Source: an uncultured Nostoc sp.
GTDB lineage: Bacteria; Cyanobacteriota; Cyanobacteriia; Cyanobacteriales; Nostocaceae
Assembly (NCBI RefSeq): GCF_937863485.1
Contig: NZ_CALMFY010000103.1
Span: 83,037-147,036, forward strand
DNA: 64,000 nucleotides
Reading direction: 5' to 3'
Shown here: positions 11,076 through 21,381 of the stretch, piece after piece
How the letters are laid out: each line of letters begins with the position of its first letter
How positions within the stretch are numbered: the first letter of the stretch is position 1
Made by a program: the position numbers and the translations under genes
Notes under the pieces: model-generated
What the model was told of the DNA's origin: nothing
Database searches by the model: none
What the model saw: the letters and a program-made list of their open reading frames with translations, nothing else

Positions 11076-11699
11076 CTCTCAGCTGTGATCCTAAGATAAT
11101 AAACTTGGCGAAAATATTTCATCTGACTATATGTAGAATCAGTCAAACCCCACTTGTATCAATACTGCGTAGGTTTTGTCTAAAAAATAACTCTAATGTA
11201 GGTTGCGTTGAAGAACAAAACCCAACCTTGTATCTTAGAAATAGTAGTAGACCGCCCCCAACCCCTCGCTTGCGGGGCTACGGTATTTTACACACAAGTC
11301 GAATTACCCCCCTTAATCCCCCCTTATAAAGGGGGGAAATAGGAAATTTGGTTCCCTCCCCTTTATAAGGGGAGGGTTAGGGTGGGGTAAAATCTTGGTT
11401 AATCAGCTATTTCAGACTTGTGTGTAAACCGTAGGCTTGCGGGGATCAAAGACAAAGCGTAGCTTTGGCGGGGTGGGGTTCTTTGAGTTTAATAAGCAAT
11501 CAAGCGACATAATATGACCGCGCTTTTGCATAATTCTGTCGTCGCCAACCTTGATAAATCAGGTCAAAATGAGCGAATAGTGAGTTTTAGCAAAACTGAT
11601 TTTATTAAATAGTGCCCAAAATATCACAATTTGAGAAAATAATAAAGTAAGTGGAGTATCACAAGACTCACTTTATTTCCTCATTTATTCTAGGAAAAT
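11076..11699. other. 624-nt intergenic region before metH
   Basis: Contains a MITE-like element (listed separately). The last ~120 nt are AT-rich and should hold the metH promoter; AGGAAA precedes the ATG. I looked for and did not see a B12-box or SAM riboswitch. ORF 11069-11329 is not convincing. Confidence 0.45.
11278..11434. mobile_element. MITE-like element, ~157 bp, 14-bp perfect terminal inverted repeats
   Basis: TTTACACACAAGTC (11287-11300) and its exact complement GACTTGTGTGTAAA (11415-11428) bound an interior with two hairpins of the CCCCCTTATAAAGGGGGG type. Outside them CTACGG/CCGTAG extend the inverted repeats, and GCTTGCGGGG is directly repeated on both flanks (11268-11277, 11435-11444). 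It has no coding capacity, so it would depend on a transposase elsewhere. Confidence 0.75.
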
Positions 11700-14600
11700 A
11701 TGACTCATCCTTTCCTTGAACGCCTGCGTAGTCCTGATAGCCCAGTCCTCGTCTTCGACGGGGCGATGGGAACCAACCTCCAAACTCAAAATCTCACTGC
11801 TGAAGACTTCGGCGGTCCACAGTATGAGGGTTGTAACGAATACTTAGTCCACACTAAACCCGAAGCTGTCGCTAAGGTTCACCGTGACTTTCTCGCCGCT
11901 GGTGCAGATGTCATTGAAACCGATACCTTTGGCAGTACGTCCCTGGTGCTAGCAGAATATGACTTGGCAGACCAAGCCTACTACCTCAGCAAGACAGCCG
12001 CCGAATTGGCGAAGCGTGTCGCGGCGGAATTTTCCACGCCAGAAAAACCCCGGTTCGTGGCAGGTTCCATCGGCCCCACAACTAAACTCCCTACCTTGGG
12101 ACATATTGACTTTGACACCATGAAAGCTACTTTTGCTGAACAAGCAGAAGCGCTGTGGGATGGTGGTGTCGATTTATTTCTGGTGGAGACTTGCCAAGAT
12201 GTGCTGCAAATTAAGGCGGCGCTGAATGGGATTGAAGAAGTGTTTGCCAAAAAAGGCGATCGCCGGCCGTTGATGGTGTCTGTGACAATGGAAAGCATGG
12301 GCACAATGTTGGTTGGTTCCGAAATCAGCGCTGTGCTGACAATTCTGGAACATTACCCAATTGACATTCTCGGTCTAAACTGTGCCACTGGTCCAGACTT
12401 GATGAAACCACATATCAAGTATCTGGCAGAACATTCACCTTTTATCGTTTCCTGTATTCCCAACGCGGGTTTACCTGAAAACGTCGGCGGTCAAGCGCAC
12501 TACCGCCTAACACCGTTGGAATTACGGATGTCGCTGATGCATTTTGTTGAAGATTTGGGTGTCCAAGTGATTGGGGGTTGCTGTGGGACGCGTCCAGAAC
12601 ACATTCAACAATTGGCAGAAGTTGCTAAAGACCTGAAGCCAAAAGTTAGACATCCTAGCTTAGAACCAGCAGCTGCATCAATTTACACCACTCAGCCCTA
12701 CGACCAAGATAATTCCTTCTTGATTGTTGGCGAACGTCTCAACGCCAGTGGTTCCAAGAAGTGCCGCGATTTGTTAAATGCGGAAGATTGGGATGGACTC
12801 GTTTCAATGGCGAGGGCGCAAGTAAAAGAAGGCGCACACATCCTTGATGTCAACGTCGATTATGTGGGACGTGACGGTGTACGGGATATGCACGAACTAG
12901 TTTCGCGCATTGTCAATAATGTGACATTACCTTTAATGCTTGACTCCACCGAATGGGAAAAGATGGAGGCGGGTTTAAAGGTTGCTGGTGGGAAGTGTTT
13001 GCTGAACTCCACCAACTACGAAGACGGGGAACCGCGCTTTTTGAAGGTGCTGGAGTTAGCGAAGAAGTACGGTGCTGGTGTAGTCATTGGTACTATCGAT
13101 GAAGATGGGATGGCGCGGACAGCAGATAAAAAGTTTGCGATCGCAGAGCGTGCATACCGTCAAGCTGTAGAATATGGCATACCTCCCACCGAAATCTTCT
13201 TTGATACCCTAGCTTTACCCATTTCCACCGGGATTGAAGAAGACCGAGAAAACGGTAAGGCGACAATTGAATCTATCCGGCGAATTCGTGAAGGATTGCC
13301 TGGATGTCATGTGATTTTGGGTGTTTCTAATATTTCCTTTGGTTTGAATCCAGCGTCGCGGATGGTGCTGAACTCAGTGTTTTTGCACGAGGCGACGACG
13401 GCGGGAATGGATGCAGCCATTGTCAGTGCTAACAAGATTTTACCGTTGTCTAAGATTGAAGAACGCCATCAAGAAATCTGCCGCCAGTTGATTTATGACG
13501 AACGGAAGTTTGAGGGTAACGTCTGCGTTTACGATCCCTTAGGAGAGCTTACCACAGTATTTGCCGGGGTGACGACAAAACGCGATCGCTCCTTAGATGA
13601 AAGTCTCCCCATCCCCGAACGTCTCAAGCGTCACATCATTGACGGCGAACGCATTGGTTTAGAAGAACATCTGACAAAAGCCTTAGAAGAATATCCCCCC
13701 TTAGAAATTATCAACACCTTCCTGCTAGATGGCATGAAAGTTGTCGGGGAATTATTCGGTTCAGGACAAATACAGTTACCCTTCGTTTTGCAATCTGCGG
13801 AAACCATGAAGGCGGCGGTAGCGTATCTAGAACCGTTCATGGAAAAGTCAGAATCTGGCAACAATGGCAAGGGAAGCTTTATTATTGCCACGGTGAAAGG
13901 TGATGTCCACGATATTGGTAAAAACTTAGTAGATATTATCTTGTCCAACAATGGCTACAAGGTAATTAACCTGGGAATTAAGCAGCCAGTGGAAAACATC
14001 ATCAACGCTTACGAACAGCACAAAGCTGATTGTATTGCCATGAGTGGTTTGCTGGTAAAATCCACCGCCTTCATGAAAGAGAATTTGGAGATATTCAACG
14101 AAAAAGGAATTACCGTCCCCGTGATTTTAGGTGGTGCGGCGCTGACTCCCAAATTTGTGCATGAAGATTGCCAACAAACCTACAAAGGTAAGGTTGTTTA
14201 TGGCAAAGATGCCTTTTCTGACTTGCACTTCATGGATAAATTAATGCCAGCTAAAGCTGCTGGTAATTGGGAAGATTTGCAGGGATTTTTGAACGAAGTT
14301 GAAATTACTGAAGTTTCGACAAATGGTCACAAAGAATCAGTAACTACGACTGCTAAGGAAATAGCATCTGCTGAACCAAAAGATGTGGATACGCGGCATT
14401 CAGAAGCAGTAGCGATAGATATTGAACGCCCGACACCGCCTTTCTGGGGAACGCAGTTATTGCAGCCTAATGATATTCCCATTGAGGAAATATTCTGGCA
14501 TTTAGATTTACAAGCTTTGATTGCTGGACAGTGGCAATTCCGCAAACCAAAGGAGCAATCTAAGGAAGAATATCAGGCTTTCTTAGCTGAGAAAGTGTAC

Positions 14601-15230
14601 CCAGTTTTAGAAAATTGGAAACAGCGGATTCTTGAGGAAAATCTGTTGCATCCGCAGGTGATTTTTGGGTATTTCCCTTGTCAAGCTGAGGGGAATTCTC
14701 TACATATATATGACTCAGAAAACCAATCACAACAGGTTGCAACTTTCGAGTTTCCCAGACAAAGGTCGTTAAGGCGGCTGTGCATAGCAGATTTCTTTGC
14801 ACCAAAGGAGTCGGGAATTATTGATGTCTTCCCAATGCAGGCGGTAACTGTGGGGGAGATTGCAACAGAGTTCGCCCAAAAGCTGTTTTCCGCCAATCAA
14901 TACACAGATTACCTGTATTTCCACGGGATGGCGGTGCAGGTGGCGGAGGCTGTAGCTGAGTGGACACACGCAAGAATTCGCCGGGAGTTAGGCTTTACTG
15001 CTGAAGAACCCGACAATATTCGTGATATATTAGCACAACGTTATCGTGGTTCACGATATAGCTTTGGGTATCCAGCTTGCCCAAATATTCAAGATCAGTA
15101 CAAGCAGCTGGAGTTATTGAAGACTGACAGGATTAACTTGTATATGGATGAAAGTGAACAACTTTATCCAGAACAGTCTACCACTGCGATTATTGCTTAC
15201 CACCCAGTAGCAAAATACTTTAGCGCTTAA
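11700..15230 (+). CDS. metH: Cobalamin-dependent methionine synthase
   Basis: 1176 residues, full length. Transfers the methyl group of 5-methyl-tetrahydrofolate to homocysteine through methylcobalamin; cytoplasmic. Domains in order: homocysteine-binding barrel (1-~320; DGAMGTNLQ, zinc cysteines in LGLNCATGP and [10 protein letters not shown]); pterin-binding barrel (~340-620; [26 protein letters not shown]); cobalamin cap and Rossmann domain (~640-880), with the cobalt-ligating His in [20 protein letters not shown]; and the C-terminal activation domain (~930-1176; [38 protein letters not shown]) that binds SAM for reductive reactivation. All catalytic motifs are intact. It stands alone between repeat-rich gaps. 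Confidence 0.98.
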   Translation: MTHPFLERLRSPDSPVLVFDGAMGTNLQTQNLTAEDFGGPQYEGCNEYLVHTKPEAVAKVHRDFLAAGADVIETDTFGSTSLVLAEYDLADQAYYLSKTAAELAKRVAAEFSTPEKPRFVAGSIGPTTKLPTLGHIDFDTMKATFAEQAEALWDGGVDLFLVETCQDVLQIKAALNGIEEVFAKKGDRRPLMVSVTMESMGTMLVGSEISAVLTILEHYPIDILGLNCATGPDLMKPHIKYLAEHSPFIVSCIPNAGLPENVGGQAHYRLTPLELRMSLMHFVEDLGVQVIGGCCGTRPEHIQQLAEVAKDLKPKVRHPSLEPAAASIYTTQPYDQDNSFLIVGERLNASGSKKCRDLLNAEDWDGLVSMARAQVKEGAHILDVNVDYVGRDGVRDMHELVSRIVNNVTLPLMLDSTEWEKMEAGLKVAGGKCLLNSTNYEDGEPRFLKVLELAKKYGAGVVIGTIDEDGMARTADKKFAIAERAYRQAVEYGIPPTEIFFDTLALPISTGIEEDRENGKATIESIRRIREGLPGCHVILGVSNISFGLNPASRMVLNSVFLHEATTAGMDAAIVSANKILPLSKIEERHQEICRQLIYDERKFEGNVCVYDPLGELTTVFAGVTTKRDRSLDESLPIPERLKRHIIDGERIGLEEHLTKALEEYPPLEIINTFLLDGMKVVGELFGSGQIQLPFVLQSAETMKAAVAYLEPFMEKSESGNNGKGSFIIATVKGDVHDIGKNLVDIILSNNGYKVINLGIKQPVENIINAYEQHKADCIAMSGLLVKSTAFMKENLEIFNEKGITVPVILGGAALTPKFVHEDCQQTYKGKVVYGKDAFSDLHFMDKLMPAKAAGNWEDLQGFLNEVEITEVSTNGHKESVTTTAKEIASAEPKDVDTRHSEAVAIDIERPTPPFWGTQLLQPNDIPIEEIFWHLDLQALIAGQWQFRKPKEQSKEEYQAFLAEKVYPVLENWKQRILEENLLHPQVIFGYFPCQAEGNSLHIYDSENQSQQVATFEFPRQRSLRRLCIADFFAPKESGIIDVFPMQAVTVGEIATEFAQKLFSANQYTDYLYFHGMAVQVAEAVAEWTHARIRRELGFTAEEPDNIRDILAQRYRGSRYSFGYPACPNIQDQYKQLELLKTDRINLYMDESEQLYPEQSTTAIIAYHPVAKYFSA

Positions 15231-16008
15231 TCTATATCCCCTCTCCTTAACAAAGAGGGGGGTGCCTGAAGGGCGGGGTGAGGTTATTATATTGTGAGCA
15301 ATTCAAGGCTGGATAAACATTTACAGTTATCGCTTCACCTTACCCTAGCCCTCTGCTTATCAAGGAAAAGGAACCGGAATCAGAAATAAATCAGTTTTTT
15401 TGTACCAGTTTAAAGATATAAAAGTTAAAAGAATGTTTGGAAAGTATTTTTGGTAGCCTCCTAAACCTAACCCCCCTAGCCCCCCTTCCCTTATAGGGAA
15501 GGGGGGCTTCAAAGCCTTTCGACCTTTCGGGGAAAAGTTTGGAAAGGGATTTTTAGTAGTATACTTTAAGACTTTTCAAACATCCTCTTAGAAAAGTCAA
15601 TAATTTGAGCCGAACCTCTGATTATTTTGTACTCAACTGATATCTTTTCTTTAATAGGTGGGTATTATAAGCTTACTCTGCTAACAATATCTTCATAAAT
15701 TTGCCTTAAAATAAAATACATTTACCGCAATTCTACTGTGAAATTACGCTCTTATTCTTTATATAATTGGATTAAATAATTATCAAAAAATCAGTGTTTA
15801 GTGGAGAAAATGAATAAGTCATAAATGATATAACTTTCATAAATTATCTTTTGTTGTAGTTACTTAATTTGGCAATTAGTAAAACCAGATGAAGTATTTA
15901 CATAAATATAGTTTCATATTTTGCCTGAAAAATTAATTTCTAGGCAAAATTACCAATTTTAATAAAAAATCAAAAATCCACTAGAAACCACTTGACAGGG
16001 AAGCAGCT
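15231..16008. other. 778-nt intergenic region upstream of hpsA
   Basis: The first 300 nt carry repeat fragments (AAAGAGGGG, CTAGCCCTCTGC) and the long hairpin listed next. From about 15600 the sequence is plain and AT-rich and should contain the hps promoter and leader; GACAGGGAAG precedes the ATG. In N. punctiforme hps genes are controlled by hormogonium sigma factors, but I cannot pick a promoter with confidence. Confidence 0.5.
15478..15508. repeat. Long perfect hairpin (14-bp stem, 3-nt loop)
   Basis: AGCCCCCCTTCCCT, loop TAT, then the exact complement. It is flanked by imperfect direct repeats (GTTTGGAAAG...ATTTTTGGTAG at ~15435 and GTTTGGAAAGGGATTTTTAG at ~15539), which suggests a small inserted element. 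The flank CCTAACCCCCCTAG recurs inside hpsC. Confidence 0.8.
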
Positions 16009-19000
16009 ATGTCTCGAAAACGTCAGCGAGTCAAGGCAATTAAAAAAACCTTCAGACAAATTAGCAAGCAGTTTTTATCTGCAATTAACAAGCAAATCAT
16101 TTGGCTAGTGCGGAATATTTCTGGCACTCAAAGAAGACGCAGTTCGGTGAATGCTGGCTTTATTTTACCAACAGTGGCGATGGTAATTTTGGTCGTCGTG
16201 CTGTTAACAACTGCAATTTTGTTTCGGTCTTTTGAGCGCTCTAAAAACGCTAGTAATGTCCGTGTGAATGAGGCTGTGCTTAACGCTGCTACCCCAGCAA
16301 TTGATCGTGCTAGAGCAAAATTAGACAAGCTATTTGATGACCGCCGACTGCCACGAGCCACACCTTCAGATACAGTTTTAGAGAGTACCTTAAGTAGTAC
16401 TGCTAATTTGCCTGAATATACTTTTGGAGACGAAACTCCACTAAATATCAATTATGGCACTGAAACACCACTACCAACTGCATGGATGTTCCCTGTTGAT
16501 ACAAATAATAATGGGAAATTTGACACCTATACTCTTTATGGAATTTACTTCCGAACTCCGCCCATAACTGCTGGCATATACAGCCGCGCTAGAAATCCTC
16601 TAGAGGCCAGAACACCGCCCATGACCTCTGGTAGTGTAAGCAACGGTTGTGAAGATACTCTAGGAACAAGTGCTAGTTTGGTGGGGAATACGGGCTGGGT
16701 TAATATTGCTAGTAAGCTGAAAAAAAGCTTTTTTGTTTACACTGCTAATGTTCCCATTACTAACCCACCAGCGACTGGAAGTGATGCAGGTAAATACGAA
16801 GCTTTCCAAGGGAATAAAGGCTTTTCAAGTTTAGAATATCAACAAGACCGTGTACAACTAGCGCTAGTTAACAATGCGGTGGTTTATGACGATGATATAG
16901 AACTTACCCCTGGTCCCACATTTAACCTAAATGGAAGGATTTTAACTAATAGTAACTTCCTGACCGGTAGTAATTCTCAAATTGTTACACTTTATCAGGT
17001 TAGTAGTAAAAATTCCTGTTTTTATGATGATGACAATGCCAAAATTGTTGTTGGTGGCAATTTATCAGGAGGTGCTTTCACGGCTGAAGGTGATTACAAC
17101 AACACTACTGGAGTGCATTTATTCCAAGGGCAAGGAGTTGATCCTAATCAAAGTCTTGGTGTTAAAGAGAACAAATCAGTAACGGAAGCACCGAAGAATA
17201 TTGCCTACAATAGTCTAGCTTATGAAAAGCGCATTAATCTCTTGAAAGATGGGCAGATTGATAACGCTGCATCTACTGACCCACAAGAAGTCAAAGATGG
17301 CATTGCAAAGCAATTAACAGTATTAAATCTAACTACGTCCACTGCCTCCACAGAGCAACAAGCTAGTATCCGTGATAACCAGCTAAGACTTTATTTTAAA
17401 AAACGTACACGGCGTGTACCTTATGGTGAAATTCCCTTTGGTGGAAATGCAGAAGGGACTTATCTTAAAACTACGGTGCTACAAGGAAGTGGTGATTCAC
17501 TGCGTCCACCAGACACTTGGGTTTATCCCTTTGATGCTACTGATGGTCAAACTAAAACTAATTATTCCAATTTAACACTTAACGTTAGTAATTCTAAGCT
17601 GTTACCTAGTGCTACAGAAACAACTAAGCAGCAAAAACTAGGTAAAGAACAATACGTTGGCGATCGCATTTTGCTTGGTAATAACCTACCTGCATTGTGG
17701 TGGAACGGAACGACATTTATTGGTTCAGATAGCACAGATACCCAAAATATTACAACTATTAACTGGGATGACGGAACTGGAACTCGCAATCGTCGCAGTC
17801 GTGTACAGCAACTAGCTGATTTAGGAACTGTTGACCGAGATGGAGATTGGGAATCAACAGCTTCTAAAGTACCAACTACTCCTCAAGATCCTGTAGGCGG
17901 CTTACGGGTAGTGACTGGTGCAGGGATTTATTTGCCCAGTAATTTGATTGTTAGTAGTCCCAGCTTCACCGCAGCTACAACCCGAATTTGGTCAGATATG
18001 ATGCCAGTTCCTTCGGGAACAGCTACCGTTGGAGCAAGCGCTGATCTTAGAGGTATAATAGGCGGTTTTGACTACAACGCAACAATCCAAGTATCAACTC
18101 AACCATATTTACGGATGCGGGCTACAGCAGTGTATCACTACCAAGCTAGTGGCTACAGTGCGACAAATCCTGCACCCATTGCTTGTATAAGTAGTTACTA
18201 TGACCCCACTAATAGCACTACAGCTAAGAACCTTGTAGGTCTTCCATACAATGTGGGTGGCAACTCCCACAATGGTATTGTCTATGCAGCTCCAACAAAG
18301 GCTGTTTCTGACTATTCAGCTTTACTAGATTACCAAGCTAGTTTAAAGTATCCCAATGGGCGGTTGGTAAATAAAGTACTGAGCAAGGCTCTGTCAAAAA
18401 TAGCTTCTTCTAAGACACTGTTACTCTCAGAGCAGTCTGCCATTGATACTGCTATTTGTGCCATCCAAATATTAGACGGTACTATCGGCAGTCCAGATAT
18501 TAGCGTTATCCCTCACGGTGCAATTTACGAAACTGCTTTTTTAGATGCAAGGCAGATTAAGGCAATTCATAAAGATGTAGATGCAAGTGGTAACATCACC
18601 CCAGGTGTACAAACATTCACCAACGCTGATGGTGTAGGAGATGGCACTGGAACTGTAGCAAACCCGTCTACAGACTATGAACTCGCCAAAGAAACCCGCC
18701 AACCTCTGGAAATTCGCGCCACTGTATTAGACATTAGTAAGTTACGGACAACAACTTATCGCACTACAACACCACAAGAATACTTAATTCCCAATAGCGG
18801 TATTATTTACGCTACTCGTGATGATGCACTTTTGGATTTGAGTGCTGCTTCTGGCATTACAGGAGCAGACACGGATACACAAAAACAGAACAAAGAAGAT
18901 ACTCAAAAATCAAGTAGCCCGGTAGACTTCAAACTTGACCCAACTCGCCGTCCCAACGCCATCATGTTAATCAATGGCAACCCAATCTGGCGTGTTCAGA

Positions 19001-20562
19001 GTTTCAGAGATGCAGAAAAAGGCTTGATTTTAGCTTCTAACTTGCCTGTATATATTAAAGGCGACTTTAATAAACATACCCAAGAAGAGTTTAATACAGC
19101 TCTAACTAGTGATTTGAGCAATTTTTACTCTCGCACGGCATCAGACCGTAATAAAAACTTTGCTTGTCGTACTGGTGATGCTAGACTACCAAACTGTACC
19201 ACTGGAGACGAATGGCGACCTGCCAGCGTGTTGTCAGATGCGATCACACTTCTTTCTAATAACTTCACGTGGGGCTACCGCAATGATGGAGACTATGACC
19301 TGAATAATAACTTGGGGGATACTAGTTCCATTATCGGTGATACTGTTGCTACTCCCGTTATTCACGGATTTAAGAAAAATGGGTTTGATACCAACAATAC
19401 TAATGTCATCAATGCTGCTTGGTATGGTACTGACGGCTTGCCCAAAGACCTTGATACTACAGCTAGTGGTACTCAAGGTAGTTCTTACTTAAATAACTTT
19501 GTTACACCCATCCAGCGAAGGAGAAATGCCCCAGAGTATTTAATGGAGGTTTGCCCGAAACTACCTGTTTCAGCTTGCAATCCGGGTACTGATTGGTACG
19601 TAACAGTACCCGCTGATGGTGGTCTAAGAGCCTCTGATGCTACTGGAAATTTTCTTATTGCTACCCATAAAGCAGGTACAACAGCAATATTACCGACTGA
19701 TTCTAAATATCTTGCCTATCCTCGACGTGTTGCCTTTCTCCGTAATGCAGCTGGAGTACTCACAGTTGATAGTAATAAACCAACCATTATAGGTATCAAG
19801 GACGGCGCAATAACTCAATTCCCATTGAGTAGTTTTGATTCTACCAATAGGCCAGATTCCAAAGATAATGCTCTATGGTTCCAAACAACTACTCCTAATG
19901 ACGATACTAAACCGCCAAAGGTTACTCTAGGCTCAGGTACAAGCGATCAACCAATTTTATCGCCAGTTTTACAAATTCAAGTGGCTTTCGGCACTGATGA
20001 AAGTGCATCACCAACATCAACTAGCAGAATAGGTCCTAGCAATACACAGGATAGTAACTGGATGCAACAAGCAACATCTACTACCTTCAACCTAGCAGCA
20101 GCAGGCGGAGACACCCCAGCTCGTCCTACAGAAGATAATGGTGGTTTACACAACTTTGTCCGTTTCCTGGAAAATTGGAACCCAACTAGTGACTTAAACG
20201 CAGCTATTCCAGCTATAATTAACGGTTCTTTTATCCAAAGAACTCGTAGTGTCTATGCTACTGCACCATTTGTAGCATACTTAAATGGCTCATCTCTGGC
20301 AGCATATCCGATCGCTAATTCTAATGGTCAAGTACCTTTTTACCTGGCTCCCAAACGGAAGTGGGGTTATGATGTCGGTTTGCTGTCGCAATCACCAGAC
20401 GCATTTTCACAAAAATTAGCGATAACGCCAGATGACAGACCCAATGAGTATTTCCGGGAAGTTGGTCGAGATGACGCATGGGTGCAAACGTTGTTGTGTG
20501 CCAAAAAAGCCTCAGATAACACTACTTATGCCGTCGATGCCGATCAACGTAGCTGTAGTTAA
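16009..20562 (+). CDS. hpsA: Hormogonium polysaccharide biosynthesis protein HpsA
   Basis: 1517 residues, the expected size for HpsA, first gene of the locus needed for hormogonium polysaccharide and gliding. A basic N-terminus leads to a prepilin-like segment at residues ~49-80 (AGFILPTVAMVILVVVLLTT, then FERSKNAS): Gly50-Phe51 fits a prepilin-peptidase site, but the usual Glu at +5 is Thr, as in PilX-type proteins. The remaining ~1430 residues are a large Ser/Thr/Asn-rich extracytoplasmic domain with scattered cysteines (NGCEDT, NSCFYDDDN, ACRTGDARLPNCTTGDEW, RSCS at the end). Biochemical activity is unknown. Four pseudopilins and GT2 enzymes follow on the same strand, with only 29 nt to hpsB, indicating an operon. 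Confidence 0.9.
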   Translation: MSRKRQRVKAIKKTFRQISKQFLSAINKQIIWLVRNISGTQRRRSSVNAGFILPTVAMVILVVVLLTTAILFRSFERSKNASNVRVNEAVLNAATPAIDRARAKLDKLFDDRRLPRATPSDTVLESTLSSTANLPEYTFGDETPLNINYGTETPLPTAWMFPVDTNNNGKFDTYTLYGIYFRTPPITAGIYSRARNPLEARTPPMTSGSVSNGCEDTLGTSASLVGNTGWVNIASKLKKSFFVYTANVPITNPPATGSDAGKYEAFQGNKGFSSLEYQQDRVQLALVNNAVVYDDDIELTPGPTFNLNGRILTNSNFLTGSNSQIVTLYQVSSKNSCFYDDDNAKIVVGGNLSGGAFTAEGDYNNTTGVHLFQGQGVDPNQSLGVKENKSVTEAPKNIAYNSLAYEKRINLLKDGQIDNAASTDPQEVKDGIAKQLTVLNLTTSTASTEQQASIRDNQLRLYFKKRTRRVPYGEIPFGGNAEGTYLKTTVLQGSGDSLRPPDTWVYPFDATDGQTKTNYSNLTLNVSNSKLLPSATETTKQQKLGKEQYVGDRILLGNNLPALWWNGTTFIGSDSTDTQNITTINWDDGTGTRNRRSRVQQLADLGTVDRDGDWESTASKVPTTPQDPVGGLRVVTGAGIYLPSNLIVSSPSFTAATTRIWSDMMPVPSGTATVGASADLRGIIGGFDYNATIQVSTQPYLRMRATAVYHYQASGYSATNPAPIACISSYYDPTNSTTAKNLVGLPYNVGGNSHNGIVYAAPTKAVSDYSALLDYQASLKYPNGRLVNKVLSKALSKIASSKTLLLSEQSAIDTAICAIQILDGTIGSPDISVIPHGAIYETAFLDARQIKAIHKDVDASGNITPGVQTFTNADGVGDGTGTVANPSTDYELAKETRQPLEIRATVLDISKLRTTTYRTTTPQEYLIPNSGIIYATRDDALLDLSAASGITGADTDTQKQNKEDTQKSSSPVDFKLDPTRRPNAIMLINGNPIWRVQSFRDAEKGLILASNLPVYIKGDFNKHTQEEFNTALTSDLSNFYSRTASDRNKNFACRTGDARLPNCTTGDEWRPASVLSDAITLLSNNFTWGYRNDGDYDLNNNLGDTSSIIGDTVATPVIHGFKKNGFDTNNTNVINAAWYGTDGLPKDLDTTASGTQGSSYLNNFVTPIQRRRNAPEYLMEVCPKLPVSACNPGTDWYVTVPADGGLRASDATGNFLIATHKAGTTAILPTDSKYLAYPRRVAFLRNAAGVLTVDSNKPTIIGIKDGAITQFPLSSFDSTNRPDSKDNALWFQTTTPNDDTKPPKVTLGSGTSDQPILSPVLQIQVAFGTDESASPTSTSRIGPSNTQDSNWMQQATSTTFNLAAAGGDTPARPTEDNGGLHNFVRFLENWNPTSDLNAAIPAIINGSFIQRTRSVYATAPFVAYLNGSSLAAYPIANSNGQVPFYLAPKRKWGYDVGLLSQSPDAFSQKLAITPDDRPNEYFREVGRDDAWVQTLLCAKKASDNTTYAVDADQRSCS

Positions 20563-20591
20563 TCTTTAATTTCTAGAAACGGTGAGTAACT

Positions 20592-21314
20592 ATGATTAAG
20601 CCCAAACCACAGCAAGTAACTCAACCATCAGGTGAGTCTGGTTTTACGATCATTGAGTCACTGATAGCACTACTCGTAGTTGCTATTTTACTAACAGCGA
20701 TCGCACCTGTAATCGTCTTGGCAACAGCAACGCGAGTTCAGTCTCGACGGGTGGAGCTTTCAACCCAAGCGGCAAAAACATTCATTGATGGTATCAGAAC
20801 TGGAGCTATTACAGCGCCAAGTACAGTTATTACACTTGCTGCTCCTACATCAGCTGCGCCCAGACGCATTTCAGATGTAGCTGCTGTAGCAGCTACAGCA
20901 GCTACACCAGCTACACCAGCCGTAACAGGTAGACCACAAGACTATTTAATTAACACTACAAATATGGCTGCTCCCACATCAGCAACTGGTCTGTATTGTT
21001 TTAACAAAAATGGTCAGCTAAATCCGCCCGATTGTACTAGCGATTTATTTTATATTCAGGCTGGTCGAATTGTCCAAAGTACTGGGGTAAACGATGGCTA
21101 TCGTCTGGGAATTAGGGTTTATCGAGCAGATGCTGACTTTCCCTTAACAGCCAGCACTGTTGATACTAAAAACACACAAACACCTTTCACTGGTGGATTA
21201 GGTAGCCGCAAAGCACCATTAATTGAAATGACAACCGACATCGGCAACAGTACCACTACATTTCAGGCTTTATGTCAACGACTGGGTACTGCAACAAATC
21301 AAACTTGCCAATAA
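20592..21314 (+). CDS. hpsB: Pseudopilin HpsB
   Basis: 240 residues. Prepilin signal at Gly17 with Phe18 and Glu at +5: SGFTIIESLIALLVVAILLT. The hydrophobic helix is followed by a globular domain with a CysXnCys pair (LYCFNKNGQLNPPDC) and a C-terminal CQRLGTATNQTCQ pair. It would be processed by PilD and assembled in a pseudopilus at the inner membrane. Residues ~98-112 are an Ala/Thr/Pro-rich stretch (VAAVAATAATPATPAV) whose DNA forms a 12-bp hairpin, probably a repeat expansion. It starts 29 nt after hpsA, with GGTGAG as ribosome site. Confidence 0.87.
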   Translation: MIKPKPQQVTQPSGESGFTIIESLIALLVVAILLTAIAPVIVLATATRVQSRRVELSTQAAKTFIDGIRTGAITAPSTVITLAAPTSAAPRRISDVAAVAATAATPATPAVTGRPQDYLINTTNMAAPTSATGLYCFNKNGQLNPPDCTSDLFYIQAGRIVQSTGVNDGYRLGIRVYRADADFPLTASTVDTKNTQTPFTGGLGSRKAPLIEMTTDIGNSTTTFQALCQRLGTATNQTCQ

Positions 21315-21381
21315 AAAACTGGGCAAGTTCATATTATGCGAGCGATCGCTGTGCATCTATTAGCAAAGAGAATACCGCAGT

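Noticed and set aside
11069-11329. 86-aa ORF reading into the MITE-like element
   Set aside because: No domain; its second half is repeat sequence.
11500-11699. Cobalamin or SAM riboswitch before metH
   Set aside because: No B12-box or SAM-aptamer core could be found by eye; covariance search would decide.
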